Positions 26,010-34,706 of a stretch of 64,000 nt of DNA are shown here, piece after piece. The notes beneath the pieces are model-generated. The model was not told the origin of the DNA, searched no databases, and saw only the letters and a program-made list of their open reading frames with translations. Position 1 is the first letter of the stretch, and each line of letters begins with the position of its first letter. The position numbers and the translations under genes are program-made. Source of the DNA: Saprospiraceae bacterium (lineage in GTDB: Bacteria > Bacteroidota > Bacteroidia > Chitinophagales > Saprospiraceae). Location: the NCBI GenBank assembly GCA_026129545.1, contig JAHCHX010000001.1, positions 2,479,501 through 2,543,500 on the forward strand, read 5' to 3'.

Positions 26010-28049
26010 TCAAACTTTCTCCCTTCCCATCGCCTCTCGCACCATCGCCTCATCCGCCAGATACGGCACCGTCACTTTTAGGTCAGAGTACTGCTCCATC
26101 GTGCGTTGCAATGTGCTGAGCGCGTGTGGATTCCGTGCCCAAGCGCGACGACTGATGCCGTTGTTCACGTCCCAAAAGAGCATGGATTTCAGCCGTCGTT
26201 CCGAATCCGCCGAGCCATCGAGCACCATGCCGAAACCGCCGTTGATGACCTCGCCCCAGCCTACGCCGCCACCGTTGTGCAGGCTCACCCACGTGGCGCC
26301 CCGAAAGGCGTCGCCGATGACGTTTTGCACCGCCATATCCGCCGTGAAGCGCGAGCCGTCGTAGATGTTGGCCGTTTCGCGGAAGGGCGAATCCGTGCCG
26401 CTCACGTCGTGGTGGTCGCGGCCCAGCACCACCGGCCCGGCCAGTTCACCGCTGGCAATGGCATCGTTGATGGCTTGCGCAATGCGGATGCGGCCTTCCG
26501 AGTCGGCGTACAAAATCCTTGACTTGGAGCCGACTACGGGGATTTGCTGCTTGGCTTTTTGAATCCAGATGAGGTTGTCGTTCAGTTGGCCGCGAATCTC
26601 GGCGGGTGCTTCGGCGAGCATTTTTTCCAAAATACCCGCTGCGATTTGGTCGGTTTTGTCCAAATCCTCTTGCAAACCCGAACAACAAACCCAACGAAAA
26701 GGCCCGAAACCGTAATCGAAGCAGAGCGGCCCCATGATGTCCTCGACGTAGGAAGGATATTTGAAAATGCCTTCACCGCGATTTTTCCAAACATCAGCAC
26801 CTGCCTCACTGGCTTCTTTCAAAAAGGCATTGCCGTAATCCCAGAAATAAGTGCCGCGCTCGGCCATGAGGTTGATGGCCGCGACGTGGCGGCGCAGCGT
26901 GGCGCGGACTTCTTCGAGAAATTTTGCTTTGTCTTTGATTAACAACTGTTTGGCTTCTTCGAAAGTGTAACCGACCGGGCAATAACCGAGGTCGTGAATA
27001 TTGTGGCAACTCGTCTGGTCGCTGCCCAACTCGACGCGAATGTTGTCGCGCACAAAGCGTTCCCAGAGGTCAACGATGTTGCCGTGATAGATGAGCGCGA
27101 CGGCGGTCTTGTCGCGGCGGCAGCGTTCGAGGGTGATGATGAGGTCATTCAGGTCATTGAAGACATTTTCCCTTTGGATGTAGCCGTCGGTGAGGCGCTG
27201 CTGCACCGCGTCGCCGTCCACTTCGGCGATGACCGTGACCGAGCCTGTGATGACTCCCGCCAGCGCCTGTGCGCCCGACATGCCGCCCAAACCGCTGGTG
27301 ACGAACACTTTGCCGCGCAAGTCGTCGTCGCCCAGACCCATTTTACGACCCGCGTTGAGCAGCGTAATCGTGGTGCCATGCACGATGCCTTGCGGCCCGA
27401 TGTACATGTAAGAGCCGGCGGTCATTTGGCCGTACTGCGTCACGCCGAGCGCGTTGTATTTGTTCCAATCTTCTTTTTTCGAGTAATTCGGAATCATCAT
27501 GCCGTTGGTCACCACCACGCGCGGCGCGTCGGGGTGGCTGGGAAAAAGTCCCATTGGGTGGCCGGAATACATCACCAACGTCTGCTGGTCGGTCATTTCC
27601 GACAGGTAGCGCATGGTCAGGAGGTATTGCGCCCAGTTTTGGAACACCGCGCCGTTGCCGCCGTAGGTGATGAGTTCGTGGGGGTGTTTGGCGACTTTGG
27701 GGTCGAGGTTGTTTTGAATCATCAGCATGATGGCGGCGGCTTGCTGCGATTGGCAAGGGTATTCGGCGATGGGTCGCGCATACATCGCGTAGTCGGGCCG
27801 AAGACGGTGCATATAGATGCGTCCGTAGCGAGCGAGTTCTTCGGCGAACTCTGCCGCCAGTTCGCGGTGCCAGTGCGGGGGGAAGTATCGCAGGGCGTTT
27901 TGCACGGCCAGCACTTTTTCTTTTTCCGACAAAACGCCTTCCACGACGCGGCGCGGCGCGTGGCTGACGGTGGGGTCAAGTTCTTTTTTGGGGGGCAGTT
28001 GGGCGGGGATGCCGGCGCGAATGGCGGCTTGGAAAGTGGTGGAATTCAT
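26010..28049 (-). CDS. hutU: urocanate hydratase, long form
   Basis: A 679-residue protein if started at the ATG at 28047-28049 (MNSTTFQAAIRAGIPAQLPP). It adds water to urocanate in histidine breakdown, using tightly bound NAD. Key segments are LITYGGNGAVFQNWAQYLLT, SGLGGMSGAQALAG, TSCHNIHDLGYCPVGYTFEE and GVGWGEVINGGFGMVLDGS. The length exceeds the ~550-residue E. coli-type enzyme but matches the longer form seen in Bacteroidota. Other hut genes are not adjacent. A TAnnTTTG-type box (TATTTTTG on the minus strand) lies at 28068-28075. Confidence 0.96.
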   Translation of the reverse strand: MNSTTFQAAIRAGIPAQLPPKKELDPTVSHAPRRVVEGVLSEKEKVLAVQNALRYFPPHWHRELAAEFAEELARYGRIYMHRLRPDYAMYARPIAEYPCQSQQAAAIMLMIQNNLDPKVAKHPHELITYGGNGAVFQNWAQYLLTMRYLSEMTDQQTLVMYSGHPMGLFPSHPDAPRVVVTNGMMIPNYSKKEDWNKYNALGVTQYGQMTAGSYMYIGPQGIVHGTTITLLNAGRKMGLGDDDLRGKVFVTSGLGGMSGAQALAGVITGSVTVIAEVDGDAVQQRLTDGYIQRENVFNDLNDLIITLERCRRDKTAVALIYHGNIVDLWERFVRDNIRVELGSDQTSCHNIHDLGYCPVGYTFEEAKQLLIKDKAKFLEEVRATLRRHVAAINLMAERGTYFWDYGNAFLKEASEAGADVWKNRGEGIFKYPSYVEDIMGPLCFDYGFGPFRWVCCSGLQEDLDKTDQIAAGILEKMLAEAPAEIRGQLNDNLIWIQKAKQQIPVVGSKSRILYADSEGRIRIAQAINDAIASGELAGPVVLGRDHHDVSGTDSPFRETANIYDGSRFTADMAVQNVIGDAFRGATWVSLHNGGGVGWGEVINGGFGMVLDGSADSERRLKSMLFWDVNNGISRRAWARNPHALSTLQRTMEQYSDLKVTVPYLADEAMVREAMGREKV

Positions 28050-28169
28050 TGAATCGAGCAGTTTCGGCAAAAATACCGCTTCCGTATAAGTGGTGTGACT
28101 TTTGAAAAAATTTGCCGCACATTTGCCGCATTGCATTTATTGCCTGTTAAAAACAAAACCTTTTGAAGT

Positions 28170-30866
28170 ATGCGGACCACCCTTGCAGAAGTCATCAAAC
28201 ACTATAAAAAAAACAATCTTGCGCGGCTTGATTTGGGGAATTTGGGTCTTGTCGAAATTCCTGAAGAAATAAAAGAATTAAGGAACCTTGAGGTTCTTAC
28301 TTTTTCTTCGGAATTTCAAACTTGGCACGAGGATAAAGATAATCATCAAAACAATCGCTGGATAGCCGAACGCTCTATTGTTTCAGGAACAGCAAATAAG
28401 ATAAATTCCATTCCGTCTTGGTTTGGCAGTTCATTTCCGAAATTGAAGCGTTTGGTGCTCGCCGGAGGTGCGGAAGGTCGTTGGGGGCTGAAGGATTTGA
28501 CGAATCTCGCCGGTTTGACGAGTATTGAAGAATTGGACATTTCCAATACGAGCGTGGAAGATTTGAGTGCTTTGAACAAGATGGAACAACTTCGCCATTT
28601 ACTTTGTCACCACACTTATGTAAGAAGCCTTGACCCTATCGCCAATCTGAGCAATCTGGAAGTTTTGCAGGCCTACAATACTAGGGTAAAAGATTTGCCG
28701 CAGATTTGGATTGCCGGCAGTTTGCAACAATTGGTCATCAATCAGACAGAAGTTTCTTCGCTTCAACCTATCAGAGGTTTTAAAAAACTAACCCGATTGG
28801 ACGCGAAGCGCACCAAAATTGACGACCGCTCGGTAGATATTTTGGCCGGATTTAAAGACTTGCAGATGCTGGATTTGCAGGAGACAAACATTACCCGGCT
28901 GCCCAAATTGGAAATGCCCAATCTGCTGCTGCTCGATTTGCGAAAGACCAAAATCAGGGATGTTCGTCCGCTTTTGCCGCTGCTCGAAAAAGGGATGGAA
29001 ATCAAGGAGGTGGACCATGGCATCATGCGTAATTGCATCGTTATTGACCAAAGCATTCCATTTAAAAGCCCAGGCTTTGAGATAATTTTAGGGGGGCGGA
29101 AGCAATTGATGGACTTTTTGTCCGCCTCATCTGCGCAAGGAATTGATTATCTGTACGAAGCCAAAATTGTCATCGTCGGAGCAGGAGAAGCTGGAAAAAC
29201 CACTTTGGTCCGCAAGCTTAGAAATCCCGACCATCGCGTTCCCAACGAAACCGACAAGCGCACCGAAGGTATCCTCATCGAAGAGTATCCGTTTAAAGGT
29301 CGTGTGAAAGGAAAAGGCGAAGAAAAGGACATGATTGCCCACATTTGGGACTTCGGCGGCCAAGAACTTTATTATACGACCCATCAACTTTTCCTTACAG
29401 AAGACACTCTTTATGTTCTGCTCAGCAGCAATCGTAAAGAAGACAAAGAAACAGTTGCCTCCACCTTTATTTACTGGCTAAATGCCGTCACGCTTCGCAC
29501 AGGCGAAAGTTGCCCGATACTTACAGTTTTCAATGCCAGAGAAGGTGCCCAGCGAACGATTTCCCTAGAAAACAGAATATTCGAGCCGTTTAAGAACCTT
29601 ATTCGAGAACCGATAGACGTCGATTTTGCTCAGAACGATGAACGTTTTAGAAATTTAATATCGAGGATTCAGACAGAATTTTGCAAACTCGACGTGCTTG
29701 GCCGAGAACTGCCCGCCAATTGGGTAAAAGTGCGAAAAGCGCTTCGAGAGATATCTGATGACCATATCAAAAAATCTAAATTCAAAGAAATTTGCGAACA
29801 AAACGGAGTCAAAGACCAATCCCAAATGGAAACCCTTTTGAGTACATTTCACCGTCTGGGCATTGTTTTACATTTTCCCAACATCAAGTGGCTCGAAGAT
29901 TTGATTATTCTGAATAACGAATGGTTCACTAGTGCTGTCTACAAGGCACTGGACAAAGATTTTATCCAACGACAGCAAGGGCATTTTACTGAAGATAGGC
30001 TTTCAGAAATCTGGTCGGGCGAAAGATATCGCGGCCACGAGCGGAATCTGCTTGCCATCATGGAGCAATTTGGCATTTGTTATCGCGTACATGGCATGAG
30101 CGACACCTACATCGCCCCTCAATTACTTGCCCCAGAGTCCAAATACTATGCAGGTTTTCCCTCTGAAGGCCTGATTCAGTACCGATATAAATACGAGTTC
30201 ATGCCAAGCGGTATTGTCACACAGTTCATCGCCAAAATGAGCCCCCACATCTATCAGGATTACGTCTGGCGTGACGGCGTTGTACTTCGTTGGGAGGAAG
30301 GCACCATGGCCGAAGTCATTGAAAATCAAATTACCAGAGAAATAAGTATTCGCATCGCAGGGCAGGGGAAAAAAATAAGGCTTTTGGACATCCAAGCCCA
30401 TTTGAAAGAGGTTAAGCAAGCCTTCAAAGGTTTAGAAGAAAAAGAATTCATCCTCTGCCCATGTGAAGATTGCAAAAACGCTAAAAAGCCCACTGAATTC
30501 CTCTTGCTCGATGTAATCCAGTACGCTAAACACAACACGAAACTCATCTGCCAACAAGGGGGCAAGTTTGAACCCATGGATGCCAAAGAAGTATTGAATG
30601 GGGTATACGAAGATAAAAATACTGCCGTTGCCGAAGCAGAGCGATTCATTGCTCAAGGTAATTTTGACTCCTTCCTGTCAGCTGCTCGAAGTCTTGCAAG
30701 AATCCCCTCGGCAAGAACAGGAGCCCTGAAAATCCAAGGCATGTGCAGTGTGGCGATGGGCCCCAATTCTATTGGTGTTCATCCTGATGAACTGAAAAAA
30801 ATGCGCGGCGAGATAGCGGACGACCTTGTCAAGCTGCTCGAATTTCTTAAAAAAGAAGAAAGTTAA
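28170..30866 (+). CDS. LRR-Roc-COR (Roco) family GTPase
   Basis: An 898-residue Roco protein. Leucine-rich repeats fill about residues 15-300 (GLTSIEELDISNTSVEDLSA, DLQMLDLQETNITRLPKLEM). The Roc GTPase has the P-loop GAGEAGKTT near 337-345 and switch II DFGGQE near 394-399. The NKxD position reads NARE, a change seen in other divergent Roc domains. The COR domain covers roughly 510-720, followed by a cysteine cluster CPCEDC (about 768-773). A helical tail follows, without a recognisable kinase or toxin domain. The substrate or partner is unknown. It is divergent from hutU, with a 120-base gap. Confidence 0.92.
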   Translation: MRTTLAEVIKHYKKNNLARLDLGNLGLVEIPEEIKELRNLEVLTFSSEFQTWHEDKDNHQNNRWIAERSIVSGTANKINSIPSWFGSSFPKLKRLVLAGGAEGRWGLKDLTNLAGLTSIEELDISNTSVEDLSALNKMEQLRHLLCHHTYVRSLDPIANLSNLEVLQAYNTRVKDLPQIWIAGSLQQLVINQTEVSSLQPIRGFKKLTRLDAKRTKIDDRSVDILAGFKDLQMLDLQETNITRLPKLEMPNLLLLDLRKTKIRDVRPLLPLLEKGMEIKEVDHGIMRNCIVIDQSIPFKSPGFEIILGGRKQLMDFLSASSAQGIDYLYEAKIVIVGAGEAGKTTLVRKLRNPDHRVPNETDKRTEGILIEEYPFKGRVKGKGEEKDMIAHIWDFGGQELYYTTHQLFLTEDTLYVLLSSNRKEDKETVASTFIYWLNAVTLRTGESCPILTVFNAREGAQRTISLENRIFEPFKNLIREPIDVDFAQNDERFRNLISRIQTEFCKLDVLGRELPANWVKVRKALREISDDHIKKSKFKEICEQNGVKDQSQMETLLSTFHRLGIVLHFPNIKWLEDLIILNNEWFTSAVYKALDKDFIQRQQGHFTEDRLSEIWSGERYRGHERNLLAIMEQFGICYRVHGMSDTYIAPQLLAPESKYYAGFPSEGLIQYRYKYEFMPSGIVTQFIAKMSPHIYQDYVWRDGVVLRWEEGTMAEVIENQITREISIRIAGQGKKIRLLDIQAHLKEVKQAFKGLEEKEFILCPCEDCKNAKKPTEFLLLDVIQYAKHNTKLICQQGGKFEPMDAKEVLNGVYEDKNTAVAEAERFIAQGNFDSFLSAARSLARIPSARTGALKIQGMCSVAMGPNSIGVHPDELKKMRGEIADDLVKLLEFLKKEES

Positions 30867-30919
30867 AATCTGTTTGATTCTTTTGCCTCTATCCTCTCGC
30901 CAATAGCTTTCTCGCTGCC

Positions 30920-31576
30920 ATGACAGACCACTACCACACCCTTGCGGCTCCCGCTACCGGCGAATTCAAAGACCGGGGCAGCAAATTCATCGCTTACGCA
31001 TGGCCGACGAGCAGCGAGGCAGAGGCGCTGGCGCATGTGGAGGCGCTGCGCAAGGAACACTTCAAGGCGCGACACCACTGCTTCGCATGGCGGCTGTCGC
31101 CCGACGGCAGCCACTTCCGCGCCAACGACGACGGCGAACCCAGCGGCACAGCCGGGCGACCCATTCTGGGGCAGATTGACGCATTCGGGCTGACGGAAGT
31201 GGTGGTCGTGGTGGTGCGTTATTTCGGCGGCACCTTGCTCGGCACTTCGGGCCTCATCAATGCCTACCGCGAAGCTGCCGCCGAGGCTTTGCGCAGCGCG
31301 GCGATTGTGGAAAAAATTGTGAAAGACACCTTCGTGCTCGACTTCGACTACGCGCTCATGCCCGACGTGATGAATGCCCTTAAAAAACTCGACATCAACA
31401 TCCTCAGAGAGGAATACGGCGAGCGCGGCCTGCTCGAAATCGGCATCCGCCAGAGTGAGGTGAAAGATACGTTCTTGAAAATAAAGGCACTGCTTTGGAA
31501 AGTTTCGCAAGAAGAAGCTGCGACGCTGGATTGGCCAGCGGGGCTTGCATTGCGGTACGTTGTTCCGCAGGCATGA
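30920..31576 (+). CDS. YigZ/IMPACT family protein
   Basis: A 218-residue protein with the full family pattern: FKDRGSKFIAYAWPTSS, ARHHCFAWRLSPDGSHFRAN, DDGEPSGTAGRPILGQI and VVVVVRYFGGTLLGTSGLI. The fold combines a UPF0029 (ribosomal S5-like) domain with a C-terminal EF-G-like domain. Its cellular role is poorly defined. The last residues (LRYVVPQA) come from a small inverted-repeat element at 31549-31632, so the C-terminus may be repeat-derived. Confidence 0.93.
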   Translation: MTDHYHTLAAPATGEFKDRGSKFIAYAWPTSSEAEALAHVEALRKEHFKARHHCFAWRLSPDGSHFRANDDGEPSGTAGRPILGQIDAFGLTEVVVVVVRYFGGTLLGTSGLINAYREAAAEALRSAAIVEKIVKDTFVLDFDYALMPDVMNALKKLDINILREEYGERGLLEIGIRQSEVKDTFLKIKALLWKVSQEEAATLDWPAGLALRYVVPQA

Positions 31577-31632
31577 ACTTACGACCAACCGTTCCCTTAA
31601 ACTTATACCGGTGCGGAACAGCGTTCCGCAAT
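31549..31632. repeat. small inverted-repeat element overlapping the yigZ end
   Basis: Two 21-base arms (31549-31569, 31612-31632) are inverted copies with two or three differences. Each arm is itself nearly palindromic (tgcggaac-agc-gttccgca). The element supplies the last codons of yigZ and ends 7 bases before the pabB start. Confidence 0.65.
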
Positions 31633-31639
31633 ACATTGA

Positions 31640-33130
31640 ATGCGACAAACCGCTTTTTTCCCACTCGACGACCTTGCTTTTTGGAAAAAACAACTGCTTC
31701 ACTGGGCAGCGGGGCATGAATTGGCGGTGTATCTCGACAGCAACGGCCACAGTCAGGCGGTGACTTCAAGTCACCGCCTGACCACAGGCGGTTGGGAATG
31801 TCTCGCCGCCGCTGGAGCGGTAACTTTTTTGGAAGCAAATGCGGGACAATCTTTTGAGCAACTGAAATCCTTGCAGAGTTTCTTACGCGATGGCAAAGGG
31901 GGAGGGGATTGGCTTTTCGGTTTTTTCGGCTACGATTTAAAAAACGAGGTGGAGCGACTGTCTTCCCAAAATTTCGACGGCATCGGACTGCCGGATTTGG
32001 GTTTTTTCCAGCCTGAAATCGTCATCGGCATTCGGGAAAACCACATTGAAATCCAGACCATCGGGCGATTGCCGAAAGCGGTTTTTGAGGAAATAAAAAT
32101 GGCAGAGCCAGATGCCGGCAGCTTGACGGAAGAGAAAAATGCAGAAATTCAATTGATGCCACGAATGTCAAAGGCCGAGTATTTGCAAAAAGTCGAGGCT
32201 ATTCGCCAACACATCGTGGAGGGCGATTTGTACGAAATGAACTTGTGTCAGGAGTTTTTTGCTGAAAATGCCGCGCTCGACCCGGTGGCGGTTTTTGAAC
32301 GGCTCAACGCGATTGGCAAAGCGCCGTTTTCGACGTTCATGCGCTGGCGCGACCGATACCTGCTTTCCGCCAGCCCGGAGCGTTTTTTGAAAAAAGAAGG
32401 GCGGAAAGTGATTTCGCAGCCCATAAAAGGGACGCGAAAACGCGGCAGATCCGCTGGCGAGGATGACAGGATTCGGCAGGAGTTGCTGAATAGTGAAAAA
32501 GACCGCGCCGAAAACGTGATGATTGTGGATTTGGTGCGCAACGATTTGGCGCGCAACTGCGTGCCCGGCTCGGTGCGGGTGGAAGAACTCTTCGGCATTT
32601 ACACCTTCGAGACGGTGCACCAGATGATTTCTACAATTACAGGGACGTTGAAGTCATTAGAAGTCATTAAAAGTAATTTTTTAAATGACCCCAATGACCC
32701 CAATGACCCCAATGACCCCAATGACCTTAATGACCCCAATGACCTTAATGACCCCAATAACCCCAATGCCCCCAATGACCCCAATGACCTTAATGACTCT
32801 AATAACTCTAATGCCCTCAATGCCCTCCGCGACGCTTTCCCCCCCGGCAGCATGACCGGCGCACCAAAAGTGATGGCGATGGAACTGATTGAGCGTTCCG
32901 AAAACACCCGGCGCGGACTATATTCTGGCGCAGTGGGCTACTTCGACCCGGCGGGCGATTTTGATTTCAACGTGGTGATTCGCAGCATCCTCTACAACGC
33001 CGCCGCTCGATATGTGTCCGCACAGGTGGGCGGTGCCATCGTGTACGATTCGGTGCCGGAAGATGAATATGCGGAGTGTTTGTTGAAGGCGGAAGCGATG
33101 ATGAAGGCGCTTGGGAATGAGGGGTTGTGA
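31640..33130 (+). CDS. pabB: chorismate-binding enzyme, aminodeoxychorismate/anthranilate synthase component I type
   Basis: A 496-residue protein. The chorismate-binding domain shows QLMPRMSKAEYLQKVEAIRQ, GDLYEMNLCQEFF, SPERFLKKEGRKVISQPIKG, NVMIVDLVRNDLARNC and PPGSMTGAPKVMAMELIE. It makes aminodeoxychorismate (folate) or anthranilate (tryptophan); pabB is favoured because no trp genes are nearby. An in-frame Asn-Asp-Pro/Leu tandem tract of ~46 residues (about 350-396) sits between TITGTLK and LRDAFPPGS. Normal enzymes have a short loop there. The start at 31640 lies next to an inverted repeat. Confidence 0.9.
   Translation: MRQTAFFPLDDLAFWKKQLLHWAAGHELAVYLDSNGHSQAVTSSHRLTTGGWECLAAAGAVTFLEANAGQSFEQLKSLQSFLRDGKGGGDWLFGFFGYDLKNEVERLSSQNFDGIGLPDLGFFQPEIVIGIRENHIEIQTIGRLPKAVFEEIKMAEPDAGSLTEEKNAEIQLMPRMSKAEYLQKVEAIRQHIVEGDLYEMNLCQEFFAENAALDPVAVFERLNAIGKAPFSTFMRWRDRYLLSASPERFLKKEGRKVISQPIKGTRKRGRSAGEDDRIRQELLNSEKDRAENVMIVDLVRNDLARNCVPGSVRVEELFGIYTFETVHQMISTITGTLKSLEVIKSNFLNDPNDPNDPNDPNDLNDPNDLNDPNNPNAPNDPNDLNDSNNSNALNALRDAFPPGSMTGAPKVMAMELIERSENTRRGLYSGAVGYFDPAGDFDFNVVIRSILYNAAARYVSAQVGGAIVYDSVPEDEYAECLLKAEAMMKALGNEGL
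32683..32829 (+). repeat. 9-bp minisatellite in the pabB reading frame
   Basis: About 16 copies of AATGACCCC or AATGACCTT encode (Asn-Asp-Pro/Leu)n, degenerating toward the 3' end. Upstream, agaagtcattaaaagt (32659-32674) carries the motif in inverted form, so the block resembles a dispersed intergenic repeat. The unit is a multiple of three, so copy-number change keeps the frame. Confidence 0.92.
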
Positions 33131-33147
33131 TTGCAGAGAATGGTTTA

Positions 33148-33163
33148 ATCGTAAAAAAACGAT
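33148..33163. promoter_or_regulatory. ATCG-N8-CGAT operator-like site, distal arsR site
   Basis: ATCGTAAAAAAACGAT is a 16-base inverted repeat. It is the first of three sites with the same half-sites and spacing in the ars region, and lies about 20 bases upstream of the -33 box. Confidence 0.55.
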
Positions 33164-33181
33164 AAAATTTTTTCTCGAAAA

Positions 33182-33216
33182 TTTGGCTTCCAAAAAGTTC
33201 ATCGTACTTTTGCGAT
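33182..33216 (+). promoter_or_regulatory. arsR promoter with overlapping operator-like repeat
   Basis: TTTG at 33182-33185 and TACTTTTG at 33205-33212 are separated by 19 bases, which matches the Bacteroidota -33/-7 consensus. ATCG (33201-33204) and CGAT (33213-33216) flank the -7 box exactly, extending to TTCATCG and CGATGAA. A repressor bound there would block initiation; ArsR itself is the obvious candidate. Confidence 0.75.
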
Positions 33217-33236
33217 GAAAATGAACCGAACCGAAC

Positions 33237-33563
33237 ATGGCCACCACTAAAAAAGAAGCCTTCGGGCGCGACGAACAGGAGCTCGCGGCACTCGCCAAAG
33301 CACTCGCCCACCCAGCGCGAATTGCTATTTTGAAAGAACTAGCACGGCGGCAAACTTGCATCTGCGGCGAAATCGTGGAAGTGTTGCCCTTGGCACAAAG
33401 CACCGTGTCGCAACACCTCAAAGAATTGCAACAAGCCGGCCTAATTCAAGGCACGGTGGACGGGGCGAAATCCTGTTACTGCATCAACCGCCAGACCTTC
33501 CAAAAATTTGAGCAGATATTGAAATCATTTTTCCTCCACACCGCTGGCTCACCATGCTGCTGA
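33237..33563 (+). CDS. arsR: ArsR-family metalloregulatory repressor
   Basis: A 108-residue winged-helix protein. The metal-site helix reads ARRQTCICGEIVEVLP, with the C-x-C pair used by ArsR proteins to bind As(III). The recognition helix is LAQSTVSQHLKELQQAGLIQ. The protein ends in PCC, which may add a ligand. It should release DNA on binding arsenite. Three operator-like ATCG-N8-CGAT sites lie upstream of it and of arsM, consistent with autoregulation. The ATG at 33237 follows the -7 box by 24 bases, so the leader is short. Confidence 0.92.
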   Translation: MATTKKEAFGRDEQELAALAKALAHPARIAILKELARRQTCICGEIVEVLPLAQSTVSQHLKELQQAGLIQGTVDGAKSCYCINRQTFQKFEQILKSFFLHTAGSPCC

Positions 33564-33594
33564 AGCATGATGGGCTATTTTTTTAGCCAAAACC

Positions 33595-33610
33595 ATCGTC
33601 TTTCTACGAT
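33595..33610. promoter_or_regulatory. ATCG-N8-CGAT operator-like site before arsM
   Basis: ATCGTCTTTCTACGAT has the same half-sites and spacing as the two sites upstream of arsR. It lies 59 bases before the arsM ATG, after a short GGCTA-type hairpin with a T-rich loop (33573-33588). Confidence 0.55.
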
Positions 33611-33668
33611 AAGCCCCCCCGATTGCCACATCTCCATTGCTTTCATCCACAACTAAAATTTTTACGCT

Positions 33669-34580
33669 ATGCAAACCGCAGAACAGATTAAGTCCATCGT
33701 CCGGGAAAAATACTCGGAAATTGCCTTGCAGGACAAAACCACCAATGCCAACTCCTGCTGTGGTGTCGGAACGCCCGGCACCTACAACATCATGTCGGAT
33801 TCTTACACCGACCTCGAAGGCTACAATCCCGATGCCGACTTGGGCCTCGGCTGTGGCCTGCCCACCCAATTTGCCCAAATCCAAGCAGGCGATGTGGTGC
33901 TCGACCTCGGCTCCGGCGCGGGCAACGACTGCTTCGTGGCAAGGGCCGAGGCCGGGCCTACGGGCAAAGTCATCGGGGTGGATTTCACGCCAGCCATGAT
34001 AAAGAAAGCCCGAGAAAACGCCGAAAAAAGAGGCTTTCACAATGTGGAATTCCGGCAAGGCGACATTGAAGACCTGCCGGTGTCCGACAACTCTGTGGAC
34101 GTGGTGGTGAGCAACTGTGTGCTCAATCTCGTGCCGGACAAGCCCAAAGTGTTTGGTGAAATACGGCGCGTGTTGCGTCCCGGCGGGCATTTCAGCATCT
34201 CCGACGTGGTGCTTGTGGGCGAATTGCCCGACGTGCTGCGCAACGCCGCCGAGATGTACGCGGGGTGTGTTTCGGGAGCCATCCAACGAGACGAATACCT
34301 CAACATCATTCGCCAAACGGGTTTTGAAAACTTGAGTGTGCAAAAGCAAAAGCCGATTTTGATTCCCGACGAAATCCTGCGCGAGTACCTTTCGGAAGAA
34401 GAATTGAAGACCTTTGTCGCGTCCAAAACAGGCATTTTCAGCGTCACGGTTTTTGCTGAAAAGCCGGGTGGCGACCCTACCCAAAAAATGGCCCGGGCGG
34501 AAAAGCGCAAAGTCGAGATGCGCCATCTGGCCGCCGAGGCAGGCAGTGCCTGCTGTGCGCCGGGTAGCGGCTGTTGCTAA
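33669..34580 (+). CDS. arsM: arsenite S-adenosylmethionine methyltransferase
   Basis: A 303-residue Rossmann-fold methyltransferase. The SAM motif is VVLDLGSGAGNDCFVARAEA, and GKVIGVDFTPAMIKKAREN and SNCVLNLVPDKPKVFGEIRR follow. Conserved arsenic-binding cysteines are seen in NANSCCG, near residue 22, SNCVLNL and YAGCVSGA. The C-terminus ends GSACCAPGSGCC, a cysteine-rich tail found in many ArsM proteins. It methylates As(III) to volatile or less reactive species. It lies downstream of arsR and shares its operator-like sites. Confidence 0.96.
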   Translation: MQTAEQIKSIVREKYSEIALQDKTTNANSCCGVGTPGTYNIMSDSYTDLEGYNPDADLGLGCGLPTQFAQIQAGDVVLDLGSGAGNDCFVARAEAGPTGKVIGVDFTPAMIKKARENAEKRGFHNVEFRQGDIEDLPVSDNSVDVVVSNCVLNLVPDKPKVFGEIRRVLRPGGHFSISDVVLVGELPDVLRNAAEMYAGCVSGAIQRDEYLNIIRQTGFENLSVQKQKPILIPDEILREYLSEEELKTFVASKTGIFSVTVFAEKPGGDPTQKMARAEKRKVEMRHLAAEAGSACCAPGSGCC

Positions 34581-34592
34581 ATCAAGCGATTT

Positions 34593-34692
34593 GAGGATGG
34601 CTCGCAAGCATTGTTTTCGGCAGGCCCAACCATGCAGTGTAGGAACTCATGAAGTGGCGCTTCCTGTAAGGATTTGCTTGCGAGGCATCCTC
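34593..34692. repeat. 100-bp inverted-repeat element between arsM and DinB gene
   Basis: gaggatggctcgcaagc (34593-34609) and gcttgcgaggcatcctc (34676-34692) pair over 17 bases with one mismatch. The inner part is partly palindromic (taggaact / gcttccta-like). It may be a MITE or a structured terminator; no T-run follows. Confidence 0.6.
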
Positions 34693-34706
34693 ATCGAAAC
34701 ATAATG

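Noticed and set aside
26994..28052. 352-codon plus-strand open frame opposite hutU
   Set aside because: hutU is unmistakable on the other strand, and this frame is a His/Val/Ala-rich shadow.
32683..32829. CRISPR-like array in the nine-base repeats
   Set aside because: The units are contiguous nine-base tandems without spacers and are translated within pabB.
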